Positions 33,838 to 45,510 are shown, numbered from the stretch's first letter. The stretch: 64,000 bases of DNA from Siphonodentalium dalli (GCA_032622095.1 CP136061.1:26476991-26540990), one strand, 5' to 3'. A program made the numbers and translations. The notes: a model not told the origin generated them from the sequence alone.

Positions 33838-34280
33838 TTAACCCTTTACCCAACAGAACGGCCCTGTGCCAATGCATTCTCTTATATATGCGAGTCGACC
33901 ATATGTGCATTGGCTTAACACATATTAAAAATGATAAAATTGTCAAAGAATATAGAAAAATATCATAACAATTGTTAAAAAATGTAAGAAACAATTATAA
34001 AATTGTTAAAGAATGTAAGAAAAAATGGTAAAAAGTGTTAAAAAAACGATTTTTTTAGGCCAGTGCATTCTCTTATATATGCGAGGCGACCTATGGTCGA
34101 CTCGCATATATAAGAGAATGCATTGGCACAGGGCATATATGTAACCATCACAATGTGGTCAATGAACCGGTTCCAATGATACCCATATGTGTATGGTGTT
34201 ATTGAGACAGACCGAAGATATTTTAGGCTGTTGAAGCTTTATTTGGGCGTTTTTGGCCGTTTTGTTGGGTAAAGGGTTAA
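33838..34280. mobile_element. 443-bp TTAA-flanked MITE with one full and one partial palindromic core
   Basis: TTAA (33838-33841) is followed by CCCTTTACCCAACAGAACGG; the right terminus reads CCGTTTTGTTGGGTAAAGGG then TTAA (34277-34280). The terminal repeat is about 22 bp with one mismatch. A half-core follows the left terminus (33868-33904) and the full palindrome is at 34060-34127. No coding capacity. Confidence 0.92.
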
Positions 34281-35742
34281 AAGAAACATAACTGTCACAA
34301 GCATGTCGTCAATTCCAGTTCAATAAACCGAAACGGTATTTAATGTTTGTTTTGAATGCTCAAAGACCAGAAACAGTACCACATGGTGAACTAAACCGTA
34401 AGTCGGCGCTTCGCAAATTGACACCATTCTTGTGAAAAAAATGTTCACTCTAATAATTTAATTTCATTTGGACACCCATTTGTAAAATGGTTGATACATT
34501 CCTGTATATATTTCATCGACATTGTAACATTCATTGTTGTCTCTGTTCATTGTTGTACACTAAATTTTGGTATAGTGTGCTAAATTTAGCACCATATATA
34601 CTATACAGGTATATATAGTAGTGTGCTAAATTTAGAACAGCGCTGTACCATACGGGACACAGTTCTCGACCAATGAGCAAGCGCCATTTGTGGTTGATGT
34701 GAAATATATGATTATATTGTACATGGTTGGGAACCTATATACATATACGTCATAATCTTGCACCGATGAAAATATGACTATTTTCAAGTAACTTTGGTCA
34801 AAAATTTTCAATATTTTCAAATATGAAAGTCATAATCACCATAAAAACAAATAAATTCGATATCCTACATGTAGCTCGTTATATTATCATAGATTGCTGA
34901 TATCTTTGGAAATATAGGGGATACAACTTATTTTGAAATTGGCAGCCATATTATCTTGTCGCCGTTATCGATCACATTATAACATTGATTCCCGGCGTTA
35001 TCGATCACATTATGACATTGATTCCCGGCTCTGGACAACATACCAGTCTTCAATTATATAGAGGATCTTTAATGAGTCACGATTCTATGCGAAATTTATT
35101 AACCGAGTGCACTAAAGTTTGATTGAGCCGAGCTTTGGCGAAGCTCGAATCGAAATTATTGGACGAGGTTAATGAATTTCGTATAGAATGGAGCCGAATT
35201 TGAGATCCATTTTATCACATTTTAGCAATAATAACCGATCTCGAAACTATTGCGGTTAAAAACAAATAAGATTTCCTTATCGCATCCAAAGAGGAAGTAA
35301 AGACATCTTCAAGAAAGCATATAGTTCCATTTTAAATGTGTCCTTTCATGTTGACACATTGTTCACCCACCCTTATCACACCCAAAGAGGAAGTAAAGAC
35401 ATCTTCAAGAAAACATATAGTTCCATTTTAAATGTGTCCTCTCATGTTGACAAATTGTTCAACAACCCTTATCACCCGTGTATGTATCTCACTAAATAAC
35501 CCAACACAAATCGAATATTCTAATTATATTCTAACTAACAACATAATTAAGTTCAGACATTGACATCGATCGCGTGGGCCGATAATATATTCGTGTGTCT
35601 TGTCTCACTAACATATATGATGCCGGGTTTAGGGGCTAATTGTGTGATAAATCATATATATCACTGTTTATACATGTATGTAGCTATATACATATTTATG
35701 TATATCGCCGTATATATGTAACTTTATGTAATTTTATATATT
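34281..35742. other. Unannotated DNA with small tandem duplications
   Basis: A ~34-bp duplication (GTTATCGATCACATTAT-ACATTGATTCCCGGC) lies at 34972-35030. The direct repeat AGTGTGCTAAATTTAG occurs at about 34576 and 34619. No gene seen. Confidence 0.5.
35275..35474 (+). repeat. ~106-bp tandem duplication, two copies
   Basis: CTTATC-CA-CCAAAGAGGAAG through GTTGACA-ATTGTTCA occurs twice with few differences. Confidence 0.9.
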
Positions 35743-36184
35743 ACTAGAAGGTGACCCGACTTCGTCCGGGCTTTGACCTTGAATTGACCATTTTTAAGGT
35801 CAAGGTCAGGTGGGGTCAAACACCAACACCCCAAAAATGGTGGAAATCGGCCCAGCGGATACCGGGAAATCGGCCCAGCGGATACCGAGATACCCTATGC
35901 ATCAAATTTCGTCTGTAAAAATCCGAGATCTGGTCTGCGACCAGATAAAATTCGTATCCGGGGCAAGATACATTCACATAGCAAATTTCAAGTCGATATC
36001 TCAACCCGTTTCCTATATCTCGCACGGGCTCGCCAATACGACAACGTCGACCGCCTGGTCAAACTACACACACGTACCAAGTTTCGTCCCGATCGGTCGA
36101 GAATCGTAGATTTGTATAAATGACAGACGTACAGACAGACAGACATACAAACATACAGAGGTCTTCAAAATATATATGAGATAT
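35743..36184 (+). mobile_element. Dispersed non-coding element (ACTAG...GACAGACAGACA... family), copy 1
   Basis: Begins ACTAGAAGGTGACCCGACTT-CGTCCGGGC and ends with a GACAGACAGACA run, GGTCTTCAAAATATATATGAG. The body includes GGGGCAAGATACAT, CAAATTTCAAGTCGATATCT and GTTTCGTCCCGATCGGTCGA. Elements of this overall form in animals are often 3' ends of RTE/Proto2-type retrotransposons; that class is a suggestion from memory. Confidence 0.65.
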
Positions 36185-36651
36185 ATCCAACTACGCATTC
36201 GCGGGGAAATGATACCGTGTTACAGGTAATAGCACGTGAACATTATATCTTGACAACAGATCGTAGAAACAACCAAAGCTGTTGCTGCGCCAAAATTCCT
36301 TACTTTACAGTGTGGACACAATATATATATTTATATATATATATATATAAAGTAGCTCTATACAGTCATAATACAGTGGTCCATTTCTGATGCAGCCGGA
36401 CATTGTTAGCGGTAACATCTCTCATTTGCCTTGATTGAGGGTGATAATTAGATTGTCCCCCGGCTCTTGATTCGTCCCGAACGTTTTCGCAAGATTTCTT
36501 TTATAAACCAATCACTTTTACTGTCCCTGGATTATATGAGAATTTTTTTTTTTTAATCGATATTAATTGATACAAGCTTTTCCTGACATGCGATTCATAA
36601 ATATTATGTTATACATCGGAATCTATGTAAAACATACTAGGAATATATACA

Positions 36652-36989
36652 ACTAGACGATGAGCCCGACGTTGTCCGGGCTATTCAAAAACCAAATATC
36701 AAGTCGATAGCTCCACCCGTTTCCGAGATCTGGTCTGCGCATGTGCGAAGCTGGCGTCGCACGGGCTCGGCGACCGGATAAAATTCGTATCCGGGGCAAG
36801 ATACATGTACATACCAAATTTAAAGTCCATAGCTCCACCCGTTTCCTAGATCTCGTCTGCGCATGCGCGAAGCGGGCGCCGCACAGGCTCGCCAATACGA
36901 CAACGTCGACCGCCTGGTCAAACTACACACACGTACCAAGTTTCGTCCCGATCGGTCGAGAATCGTAGATTTGTATAAATGACAGACAT

Positions 36990-37020
<31 letters not shown>

Positions 37021-37046
37021 TAGGTCTTCAAAATATATATGAGATA
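36652..37046 (+). mobile_element. Dispersed non-coding element, copy 2
   Basis: Begins ACTAGACGATGAGCCCGACG-TTGTCCGGGC and ends in the same GACAGACAGACAGACA run and GGTCTTCAAAATATATATGAG as copy 1. A ~120-bp segment (AAATTTAAAGTCCATAGCTC to GCGCCGCACAGGCTCG) duplicates the preceding segment internally. Confidence 0.7.
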
Positions 37047-37778
37047 TCTTTAAACATCACGGAAAGGCTGAATGTCTAGCGAAACGTACCATCTGATTTC
37101 AACATTTGTCTTCGAATATTGTCATCGCAAATTTGCACATCGTCATTTTAAACACAAATCGTTTTTGCAGTATGGTTGCACTCAACTCCAGGCTCCACAC
37201 CAATATGTCAAAAGCCTCACTTTGTGCAGTCAAACATGAGTTTTAAATGTATTTTACTGGTGATTATCTTATTAATATCGAGTATCTAGATGTGTTATTT
37301 ACATTGATCGTTTGTGAATTGTTTATGTATTTCCAATTGCGTGTATTTTTATTCATCATATATTTAGTTATTTGCTGTGATTGACATATATTCCTTAATG
37401 ACGAGAATGACGAGACCCACTGGCTTAGCACGAAGAACAATCACAAAAAACCGCATTCCATTCCAGAAAATACTAGACGATTTTCTCTCTCAATGTTGTT
37501 TTTCGGTTATTCATTATGATCATATGTATCCTTTTGATAACATTGTGTTCGTCAGGGGGGGGGGGTGATGATTATTCAGAAGGTTCGGGAGAAATATTTA
37601 GAACGTTCTTTGTTCAGAAGGTACATGACTTGAATGAGCCACTTTTTTATTCGAACGAAAAACACACAACTAAACTAAACAAAAGACTAAGACATAATAA
37701 ACAAACATACAACTCGTTATTAAAATTTTAGTCGCTACGCCATTTACTGCCAAATTACAATCAACCATAGAGCATGTT
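37047..37778. other. Unannotated DNA
   Basis: Nothing supported; a G-run (about 37555-37566) is the only oddity. Confidence 0.4.
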
Positions 37779-37972
37779 TGTATAATTATACGGTAGTGGA
37801 ATATACGATGTATTGTGTATTTGATGGCATAATTGTATAATTATACGGTAGTGGAATATACGGTGTACTGTATATTTGACAGTATTACTGTATAATTATA
37901 CGGTAGTAGAATGTACGGTATACTGTCAATTATACGGTAGAATACTGGCAACTGAGCTGCCGGTAATCTACC
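37779..37972 (+). repeat. 55-bp tandem repeat (three copies) ending in a hairpin
   Basis: TGTATAATTATACGGTAGTG starts units at 37779, 37834 and 37889. The block ends in an imperfect hairpin 37936-37972 (GGTAGA-TACTGGCA against TGCCGGTA-TCTACC). Confidence 0.85.
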
Positions 37973-38016
37973 GTAAAAACGACGGTGGGTTATCTACAGT
38001 GTGTGCTAGCACAACA

Positions 38017-38735
38017 CTACACCATATAGGGTACAGCTGTCAATCAAGCTGATGTGCTAGCCCAACACTACACCATATGAATGAATAATTTATTGGATAA
38101 AGCATGTACATATAAATCACAAGGTGAACAATAGAAATACAAATACAGTGTACACGCATACTCCGGGCGGTGATGTGCCATTATAGCCGTCTTCCCATCA
38201 TCGTCCATATAGGGCACAGCTGTCAACCAATCAGATGTGCTAACACAACACTACACCATATAGGGCACAGTTGTCAACCAATCAGATGTGCTAGCACAAC
38301 ACTACACCATATAGGGCACAACTGTCAACCAATCAGCACAACACTACCCCATATAAGGCACAGCTGTCAACCAATCAACACTACACCATATAAGGCACAG
38401 CTGTCAACCAATCAGATGTGCTAGCACAACACTACACCATATAGGCTACAGCTGTCAACCAATCAGCACAACATTACACCATATAAGGCACACCTATCAA
38501 CCAATCAGCACAACGCATCACCATATATGGCACAGCTGTCAACCAATCAGCACAACACTACACCATATATGGCACAGCTGGCAACCAATCAGCACAACAC
38601 TACACTATATAGGGCACAGCTTTCAACCAATCAGATGTGCTATCACAATACTACACCATATAAGGCACAGCTGTCAACCAATCAGCACAACACTACATCA
38701 TAAGGGCACAGCTGTCAATCAATCAGAACGTTACA
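38017..38735 (+). repeat. Tandem array with a CCAAT box in each unit
   Basis: Units of about 40-60 bp read CACTACACCATATAGGGCAC-AGCTGTCAACCAATCAG, with an optional ATGTGCTAG extension. About a dozen units each carry CAACCAATCAG, which fits the NF-Y (CCAAT-box) consensus. A LINE 3' fragment interrupts the second unit. Confidence 0.93.
38079..38204 (-). mobile_element. 126-bp LINE 3'-end insertion with CCATAT target duplication
   Basis: CCATAT occurs at 38073-38078 and 38205-38210, and the uninterrupted units of the array read ACACCATATAGGGC here. On the - strand the insert starts with GGACGATGATGGGAAGACGG, carries AATAAATTATTCATTC and ends in an ATTC tail. It shares the GGAAGACGGCT motif with the 3' UTR of LINE A. 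This is a severely 5'-truncated retrotransposition. Confidence 0.82.
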
Positions 38736-38944
38736 TTTCTGGGTGATGTCACAGTATGGTGTGGTTCTTGGTCGAAAATGCATGCTTTTTGTGCTCCGAT
38801 TATCGCAATAAATATTTAATTGAGTAACCTGGATAACATCCATGATTGTTAGCGAAATAAATCAAAATCGACTCACCACAATTACCTAAATCATGCAATC
38901 TCGAGCTGAGACCTTCACTTACTGCACAGGTATAACTAAGGCTG

Positions 38945-39045
38945 AATTGGTCATTGTCGCATGGTTTCGAGCAAAACGACACCCAGGATCCATCAAACGT
39001 GCAAAAAGACACACAGGATGTCCCAATTAAACGTGCAAAAAGACA
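38945..39045 (-). repeat. ~30-bp minisatellite, left inverted arm
   Basis: Reads AACGTGCAAAAAGACAC-CAGGAT, about three units. It is the reverse complement of 39290-39415. Confidence 0.8.
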
Positions 39046-39169
39046 CCCATGATCTTAAAGTCTTACCAAACAACGGGAATTTAGATTAGTCGTCTGCTAT
39101 ATATTTATTAATATTGTTATAATAATTATTTTTTTGTGATCGGAGTGAAATAACAACGGAATTTAAATG

Positions 39170-39173
<4 letters not shown>

Positions 39174-39214
<41 letters not shown>
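39174..39214. repeat. AT dinucleotide microsatellite
   Basis: About 20 uninterrupted AT repeats. Confidence 0.98.
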
Positions 39215-39216
<2 letters not shown>

Positions 39217-39255
39217 TCCGCTTTGATTCGGACTGGCAGCGCAGTTCCGTATCAA

Positions 39256-39540
39256 TAAATAATGTAAACTCTCGTTGTATGGTGAGACTTTGGATCCTGT
39301 GTGTCTTTTTGCACGTTTGAGAAATCCTGGGTGTCTTTTTGCACGTTTGGGACATCCTGGGTGTCCTTTTGCACGTTTGAGAGATCCTTGGTGTCTTTTT
39401 GCTCCAAACCATGCGACAATGACCAATTCAGCTAAACGAAGTAATTATATATTACGTGTATTGTTGTTTCAATCTTCAACTTTCCCTGTCAGAACATCAA
39501 ACAGCTCCCAGGTTTTGAACCGGGGAGGGGTAAGTCCAGC
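39256..39540 (+). repeat. Duplicated segment with the right minisatellite arm, copy 1
   Basis: TCGTTGTATGGTGAGACTTT, then about four units of GATCCTGGGTGTCTTTTTGC-ACGTTTGAG (39290-39415), then CCATGCGACAATGACCAATT and CATCAAACAGCTCCCAGGTT. The second copy at 39693-39860 has a single unit. Confidence 0.85.
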
Positions 39541-39692
39541 CCTTTATTTTTTTATCGCATTTTCACAAGGGCGGGAGTGATCGAGACGGAGTGGGACCCC
39601 GCTCGAGTTTTTGTATCCGGGGCCCGTGGGATTTATCGCGAAAAGTAAATTTCACCTAAATTTCTCAACGATTCCAAAGGGACCAACGACAA

Positions 39693-39860
39693 ACAACTGA
39701 TGTAAATTCCCGTTGTATGGTGAGACTTTGAATCCTGGGTGTCTTTTTCTTCGCAACCATGCGACAATGACCAATTCATATATTACGTGTATTGTTGTTT
39801 AAATCTTGTATCTTTCCCTGTCAGAGCATCAAACAGTTCTCAGGTTTTGATCGGGTGGAG
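39693..39860 (+). repeat. Duplicated segment, copy 2
   Basis: CCGTTGTATGGTGAGACTTT through CATCAAACAGTTCTCAGGTT parallels 39256-39530 with the minisatellite collapsed to one unit. Confidence 0.85.
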
Positions 39861-40237
39861 TATGGTCTCTATGTGCGTAGCCAGAGTAGAGATTCATGGT
39901 ATGATTAAATCGGGTCTCCTTTCAGAAATGTATCAAATTGACAATGTGTTTGTTTTCTTATCACTGTGTTATTAATGTTTGTGTGTTAAAGAAAAAATCT
40001 CCAGGTTGATGTTGAAACAATGTGATGTGTTTGGGTTTGTAAGCTAATTTTACAGAACCTAATCTGTTTTTATTATACATGTGTATCGAGCAGAAACAAG
40101 AGCTTGTTTTCAAGAGCCAAGGCATGTAGTCATGCAAGACATGTATTATTGTCGAGACCTCATTTGAAGCCACGTAAAGCCGCTAACTAAACCCAGTATA
40201 AATCCTAGATGTTGGCACCTTGTCGGGATTAACAAAC

Positions 40238-40852
40238 AATGGCTGTGGACACACGTACCACAGTAGCGATGGCATAGTAGGTGTGACAATTTATTATGGT
40301 GGAGTTTGGTGACAATTGGTCCGTCATAATTAATATGCCATAGCATCTCTCAAGGATGTATCTACCTGAATGTCTTGTCGATGATGATCTTTACTCAACA
40401 CGCAGTGTTATATTTTGGATGTTAACACACAAGTCCACTTGATAACTTAACGAATAACCCATCTCAAAAGCCATGATTGTTCTTACTAATGAAATTAATA
40501 TAAGTAGATAAACATGCATGCATTGAGATCATATAAAAAAAACGTACCACAATAATAATATATATGTGAGTCAATGAGGAATTGCCACCAGGCCACGGTC
40601 AAACACAATTCTGGACGATCAATTATATATATCGTCGTGAATACAATTGAGCAAAACGTAATGAGCAGAGATCAACATTGGTGAAAAGCAATGGTTAATT
40701 GGTCCAGTTGACTCATTGTGCGGAAAATCAGCGGGCGACATGGATAGCTATGGCACAGAATTATGACGGACCAATTGTCACCAAACTGCAGCATTATAAA
40801 TTGGCACACCTACCATGCCATCGCTACTGTAGTACGTATGTCCGCAGCCATT
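40238..40852. mobile_element. 615-bp foldback element with ~105-bp inverted ends
   Basis: The left arm 40238-40344 begins AATGGCTGTGGACACACGTA. The right arm 40747-40852, read in reverse, begins AATGGCTGCGGACATACGTA. The arms pair over about 105 bp at roughly 85-90% by eye. The ~400-bp centre has no open frame of note. Likely a foldback or MITE-type DNA transposon; target duplications not identified. Confidence 0.75.
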
Positions 40853-43679
40853 AAGTCCATGAATTACTTTGAAATCAGCTAATACATGTACGTTTCAGAT
40901 TTTCCATTTGATATATTTGAATGGTTCGTTTTCTTCGTCGGCATAGCTTTACACATTTCGATAAACTAGTGGTCGGAAATCGACTTTCCTATTATTACGT
41001 ATTTTACAGGACTTCCCCTGGTGAAGACTATTGTTCAGAGTGCCCTCTCCCGTAGATATAAAGCTGAGATTGGCACCAACTTTGAACATTGTTCGAAATT
41101 AGGGTCGAATATCGACTTTTCCAATTTCCGTGTTGACAGGTTGAAGCCTATAGTGCAGAACTACCTGATAACTCATACAGTTTTTCACGTTGTATTTATA
41201 ATTCGATGATAACGCATACAAAAGGTTCATGATGCATATCTTATGTGTATCATATGTGATTCTAGCTAGGATATTTTAACCAGCGATGCGGCGGTGTGGG
41301 GAGCCATGAATGGATCGCGGGGGTTAGATGGTGTGAGTTCGGGTGGTCTCCCAAGTGTGATCAGTATTAAAGTTTTTAACAGTTGGTAATTTATGGTTGG
41401 CACAACAGCACTTAGAAATTTAACACCAAACATAGATAGAAATTCTTCAAACCAGTTGTTATTGTTGAATGTGTTGTCTTTAGACCATACATATCCATAT
41501 GTTCCCACTTTTGGACTAATATTTGTAACGTTATGGTCATCCTAGGAACGTGTTAGGTTGGACATATATGAACGTTCAATTTCCAATTAAGTGAGGAGAC
41601 CATAAAAGTTAGAACTGCCCGGACTGGTCTGGTTCAAGGGAGTGCATGCAGTTTGAAATTCTAAGCTTGCGGAAACATATTATCTCACTTGTGTCGTGGG
41701 TCGCACCACCAAATATATGGTATTAATAGTCATATACAAATTGTATTGTTAGCGACATATGCGACAAATCATGACAGTTAACTCCCTAATAATCTTGCAT
41801 GTTTTTGTCGCATGATCAAGCAAGCTACATGCGAAGTGGCAGCAACAGTTTCCAATATGATTATAATGAGTCCGCGACTATATGCATACTGCAGTCCTGT
41901 GTAAATATTGAAATTAATTATGTGAAATATTGTGGATTCGTATGAGTTCACAGATAACCGGCCCTAGATACCATTTAGTTCTTAATTTCTCATGGAGCCA
42001 GTCAGCTTGGACACCAAAGTTTCAACATGATCCGTATGTCCTTCTGTATATCACACATGTAATATACGTGATTGTGTTGATAAATATGATATTTTCTTTT
42101 TCAATCGCTCGAGGAGTTGTATATAGTTTAATATAATCTTCATTTCAGGAAAGATTATATACCCACCATCCGATATATTCCGATAAATTATTTCATCCCC
42201 TGTTGACGAAAATAATCATCGATAACATTGCCGTCCTTTGCACAGGTCCCTGACACAATGTTAGCATACCAATACAAGTAACTATATATTATACGTGTAA
42301 GACGATATGTGCTTTGATGTTATGTCTAATTTTGTTTCATGGACCAGTGGTCTTTAATTAAAACACCGGCCTACGGTGACTTCTGCGAATTATTCTCGGT
42401 TCGCAACAGCTTGGGATATCCGGTTGAGTTGATGTTTTGGACCAAGTCCTACCCCTCTATTCTTCTATTCTTCAACAGCCTTTATGCCATAATCGTGGGC
42501 GGGAGTTATCGAGCTTGTATAAATTGGGATTAGGTCAAATCTACGATTTGCGAGGGCAGCCTTTCGCAGGAATGATGATATCAAACATGCGTTTCTCAGA
42601 TGTCATTTGAATGTCAAAGCAACAGGATTTTTAAATAAACAATGCCTTATTTTACAGAGAATTTAAATTTGTCGCAATATCAGAAAATGTATGTAAATAA
42701 TATATTAAACGACCGTGTCATCGCATTATCTTTTTCTATCACGGTAAATGATAAATAATTTTGACGGCCGACTAATCCCATTCAGGGGTTCGCGTGATTG
42801 CCCGGGCTCCACGTGTAAATGTAGTGTGTCTTCAATGAAAGTCTGTTATAGAAGAGTAACGGGACGGGACTCGATCCAAAACAGCATCAACCCAATCGAT
42901 ATCGCAAGCTGTTGTGACTGAGAAGACTTGGTTTATCGATAAAGTGGATATTGCATGATGGCTTCAAATAAGCCGCTAAGGGATATGCAAGCTTGATCTA
43001 AGCCTGATAAACGCCGATTACACACATGGTGAGGGGTGTCAGATTCATGTACATGTGTCTAGGCCTCAGTTTTAGTTTGTAATTTTAGCAATCGGAGAAG
43101 AAAGCACATCGGCCATATCAGTAAACATCTGCGGTATATGGTAATTTGTATTACAATGTTCACATGACGTATGCGTTGATCGGGTTTAGAACCAATTCAA
43201 TCAGAATTAGGATTTCAATCACCCGGCAGATTATGTTGGCCTATAATTAGCCACAAACTTTATCCACTGAGTCACGGCTCCCTGATATGAAAGTGAAGAT
43301 TTTCTTTCTACAGGTCCTCGATCGATATTTTGATTCTTTTGTTGTCAATAAATGTTGTATCTCTATAATTGAGTGTTCGTTATTCCCTTGACATCCAAAC
43401 GTCTATAAGGTGATTCTCAACAAAAAACGGACACTCCTATCACAACCAAATCAACGATTATGGTGCACTGTCCTCACAACAAAACTGATTTTTACCTCAT
43501 GCGAATATGGTTATTTTTGGTCTGAGATGACGATAATTTATTCATACGAGGCCTATACCGTCTCGCTTGATTCAACTGTAACGTTGAAGAAAATCCTATA
43601 GCGTTTATTCCATTGTGCATAAACGCAACAAAGACGGAGTCATCCCTAATATGATCTCACTATCGATTACCATATCCAC
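40853..43679. other. Unannotated DNA
   Basis: Several small open frames exist (for example 41021-41209 and 42339-42533), none with recognised motifs or a good splice context. 39861-40237 is likewise featureless. Confidence 0.4.
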
Positions 43680-43835
43680 ATAGTCACTCCATATGCATAT
43701 ACACACCACACAAATGCAGCAACTCTATGCATACATATACACCTCATCCACGACCATACAACCACATCTGGTATATCTACACCCACACATGACCATACAT
43801 CAGCGACGGTACATCAGGTATACCACAACGTTCTT

Positions 43836-44050
43836 AGTTCTTAGTTCGCCGGACCAGCACCAGTTAAGAAATGGATGTTGGTTTGCTTGCGTTCCATAGA
43901 GTATGGATGCAAGTTGGTCTGACATTTTCATGTGTGGAACGCTTTCGCGTTCCACACAAAATGTCAGACCAACTTGCATCCATACTCTATGGAACGCAAG
44001 CAAATCAACATCCATTTCTTAACTGGTGCTGGTCCGGCGAACTAAGAACT
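43836..44050. mobile_element. 215-bp near-perfect hairpin (long palindrome with a 4-nt loop)
   Basis: The left arm starts AGTTCTTAGTTCGCCGGACC and the right arm ends GGTCCGGCGAACTAAGAACT. The arms converge on GGAACGC-TTTC-GCGTTCC near 43943. They differ by a 3-nt insertion and a couple of substitutions. The terminal sequence AACTGGTG-T-GTCCGGCGAACT recurs alone at about 44089-44120, which suggests a mobile foldback element. The + and - strands encode nearly the same peptide here because of the symmetry. Confidence 0.93.
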
Positions 44051-44897
44051 GTTGAAGTATGTATACGAATTGTCCGAATGTCCTAATAGTCCATGATAAA
44101 CTGGTGTTTGTCCGGCGAACTCATGTGCATAACCCATTATGTTATAGGCACTCCATATATACTTACGCTCCGTGAGTGACAATCCATCTATACTCTATGC
44201 GTGCATATTCAGTATACACTTCAACTTTGACCGTACAGTCGTTACATGCACATATATGCACATCACACATAACATCCAATACAACTACTCCTTACGTATC
44301 CTTATCCCCCACCACCATCACTCAGCTAACGTATGAATACGTAGACACTCACCTCGACAACACATCAACACAGACTACACATGTGCATCTCACCCACAAC
44401 CACAAATTCACTTCATATATGTCTAAACACCACACATATGGCCATGTATATACACATATACACCATATCATTACCTCAAGGCCAAACATTGTACATAAGA
44501 TAGATAGTATATATAGATAGAGTTTGTTGTGTGATATTCCATTTCTCGTATTGTAATTGCTTGGGTTAATTGTATAGATAAGCACAATACATGGGAGACA
44601 TAAGTTATATAGTGCAAGAGAACACAAACATAATTAACAAGATCATATTCTTAATTGGTTATGACTGGTAGCTACCATTGTGAGTGAGGGATAATCAGAC
44701 CAGTATCATTATATATTAAGCTATAGAATGATACACGTCATAAACAAGCGTATCGTGGTATCTCAGACCTTATATGGACATGTGATACACCGACACTAGG
44801 AAATAACTATCCGTTCTCTGTAGCGGGGTCTTGACTTATCCGGGAACCTTGCTACCACCAACACCTACGTTCATCCACCTAATTTTTTTGCTTATCG

Positions 44898-45116
44898 ACA
44901 GAGACTTACTTAAGAATAGAAAGTTATCAAACCCTATGGACATCTTATTTTGTTCCCGAATCACGGCCAATCAACCCATCTACACCAGCTTCGGAACAGT
45001 GGTGCCGTAGCAGTCAACCAAAACTTAAGAACATAATGTTATCAAAACCCATGGACTTCTGATTATGTTCCCGAATCACGGCCAAACAATCCATCTACAC
45101 TAGCTTCGGGAAAGTA
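44898..45116 (+). repeat. ~113-bp tandem duplication
   Basis: The block from ACTTAAGAA-A through GTTCCCGAATCACGGCCAA and AGCTTCGG is present twice in tandem with scattered differences. Confidence 0.88.
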
Positions 45117-45419
45117 CACCCACACATGACACTCCTTGTATACCTATTCACCTCTCAGATGACCACATATCCACTCAGTGTCTAACCATACACCTCATCG
45201 CTGCCATGCAGTCACAACAGACATACATGTGCAACCCCACATGACCATATAGTCACTGCGATATTCACCCCCTCATCACTATACAATAACTCCATGTATG
45301 CATATTCACCTCACCTATGACAATACAGCCTCTCCCTGTATACATACTCACACCAACGACGACAATATAGCCATGCAAGATATATATTTACACCCAGTCT
45401 TTGACCATACATTCATATT

Positions 45420-45421
<2 letters not shown>

Positions 45422-45474
<53 letters not shown>

Positions 45475-45510
45475 ATATATATGCACCCCACCAAAGGCCA
45501 TATAACCCGT

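Noticed and set aside
39086-39580. Open frames with repeated CARLRNPGCLF or KTPRISQTCK peptides
   Set aside because: Produced by the ~30-bp minisatellite on either strand.
43800-44086. Matching 71-residue open frames on opposite strands
   Set aside because: The identity is a consequence of the 215-bp palindrome, not of a protein family.
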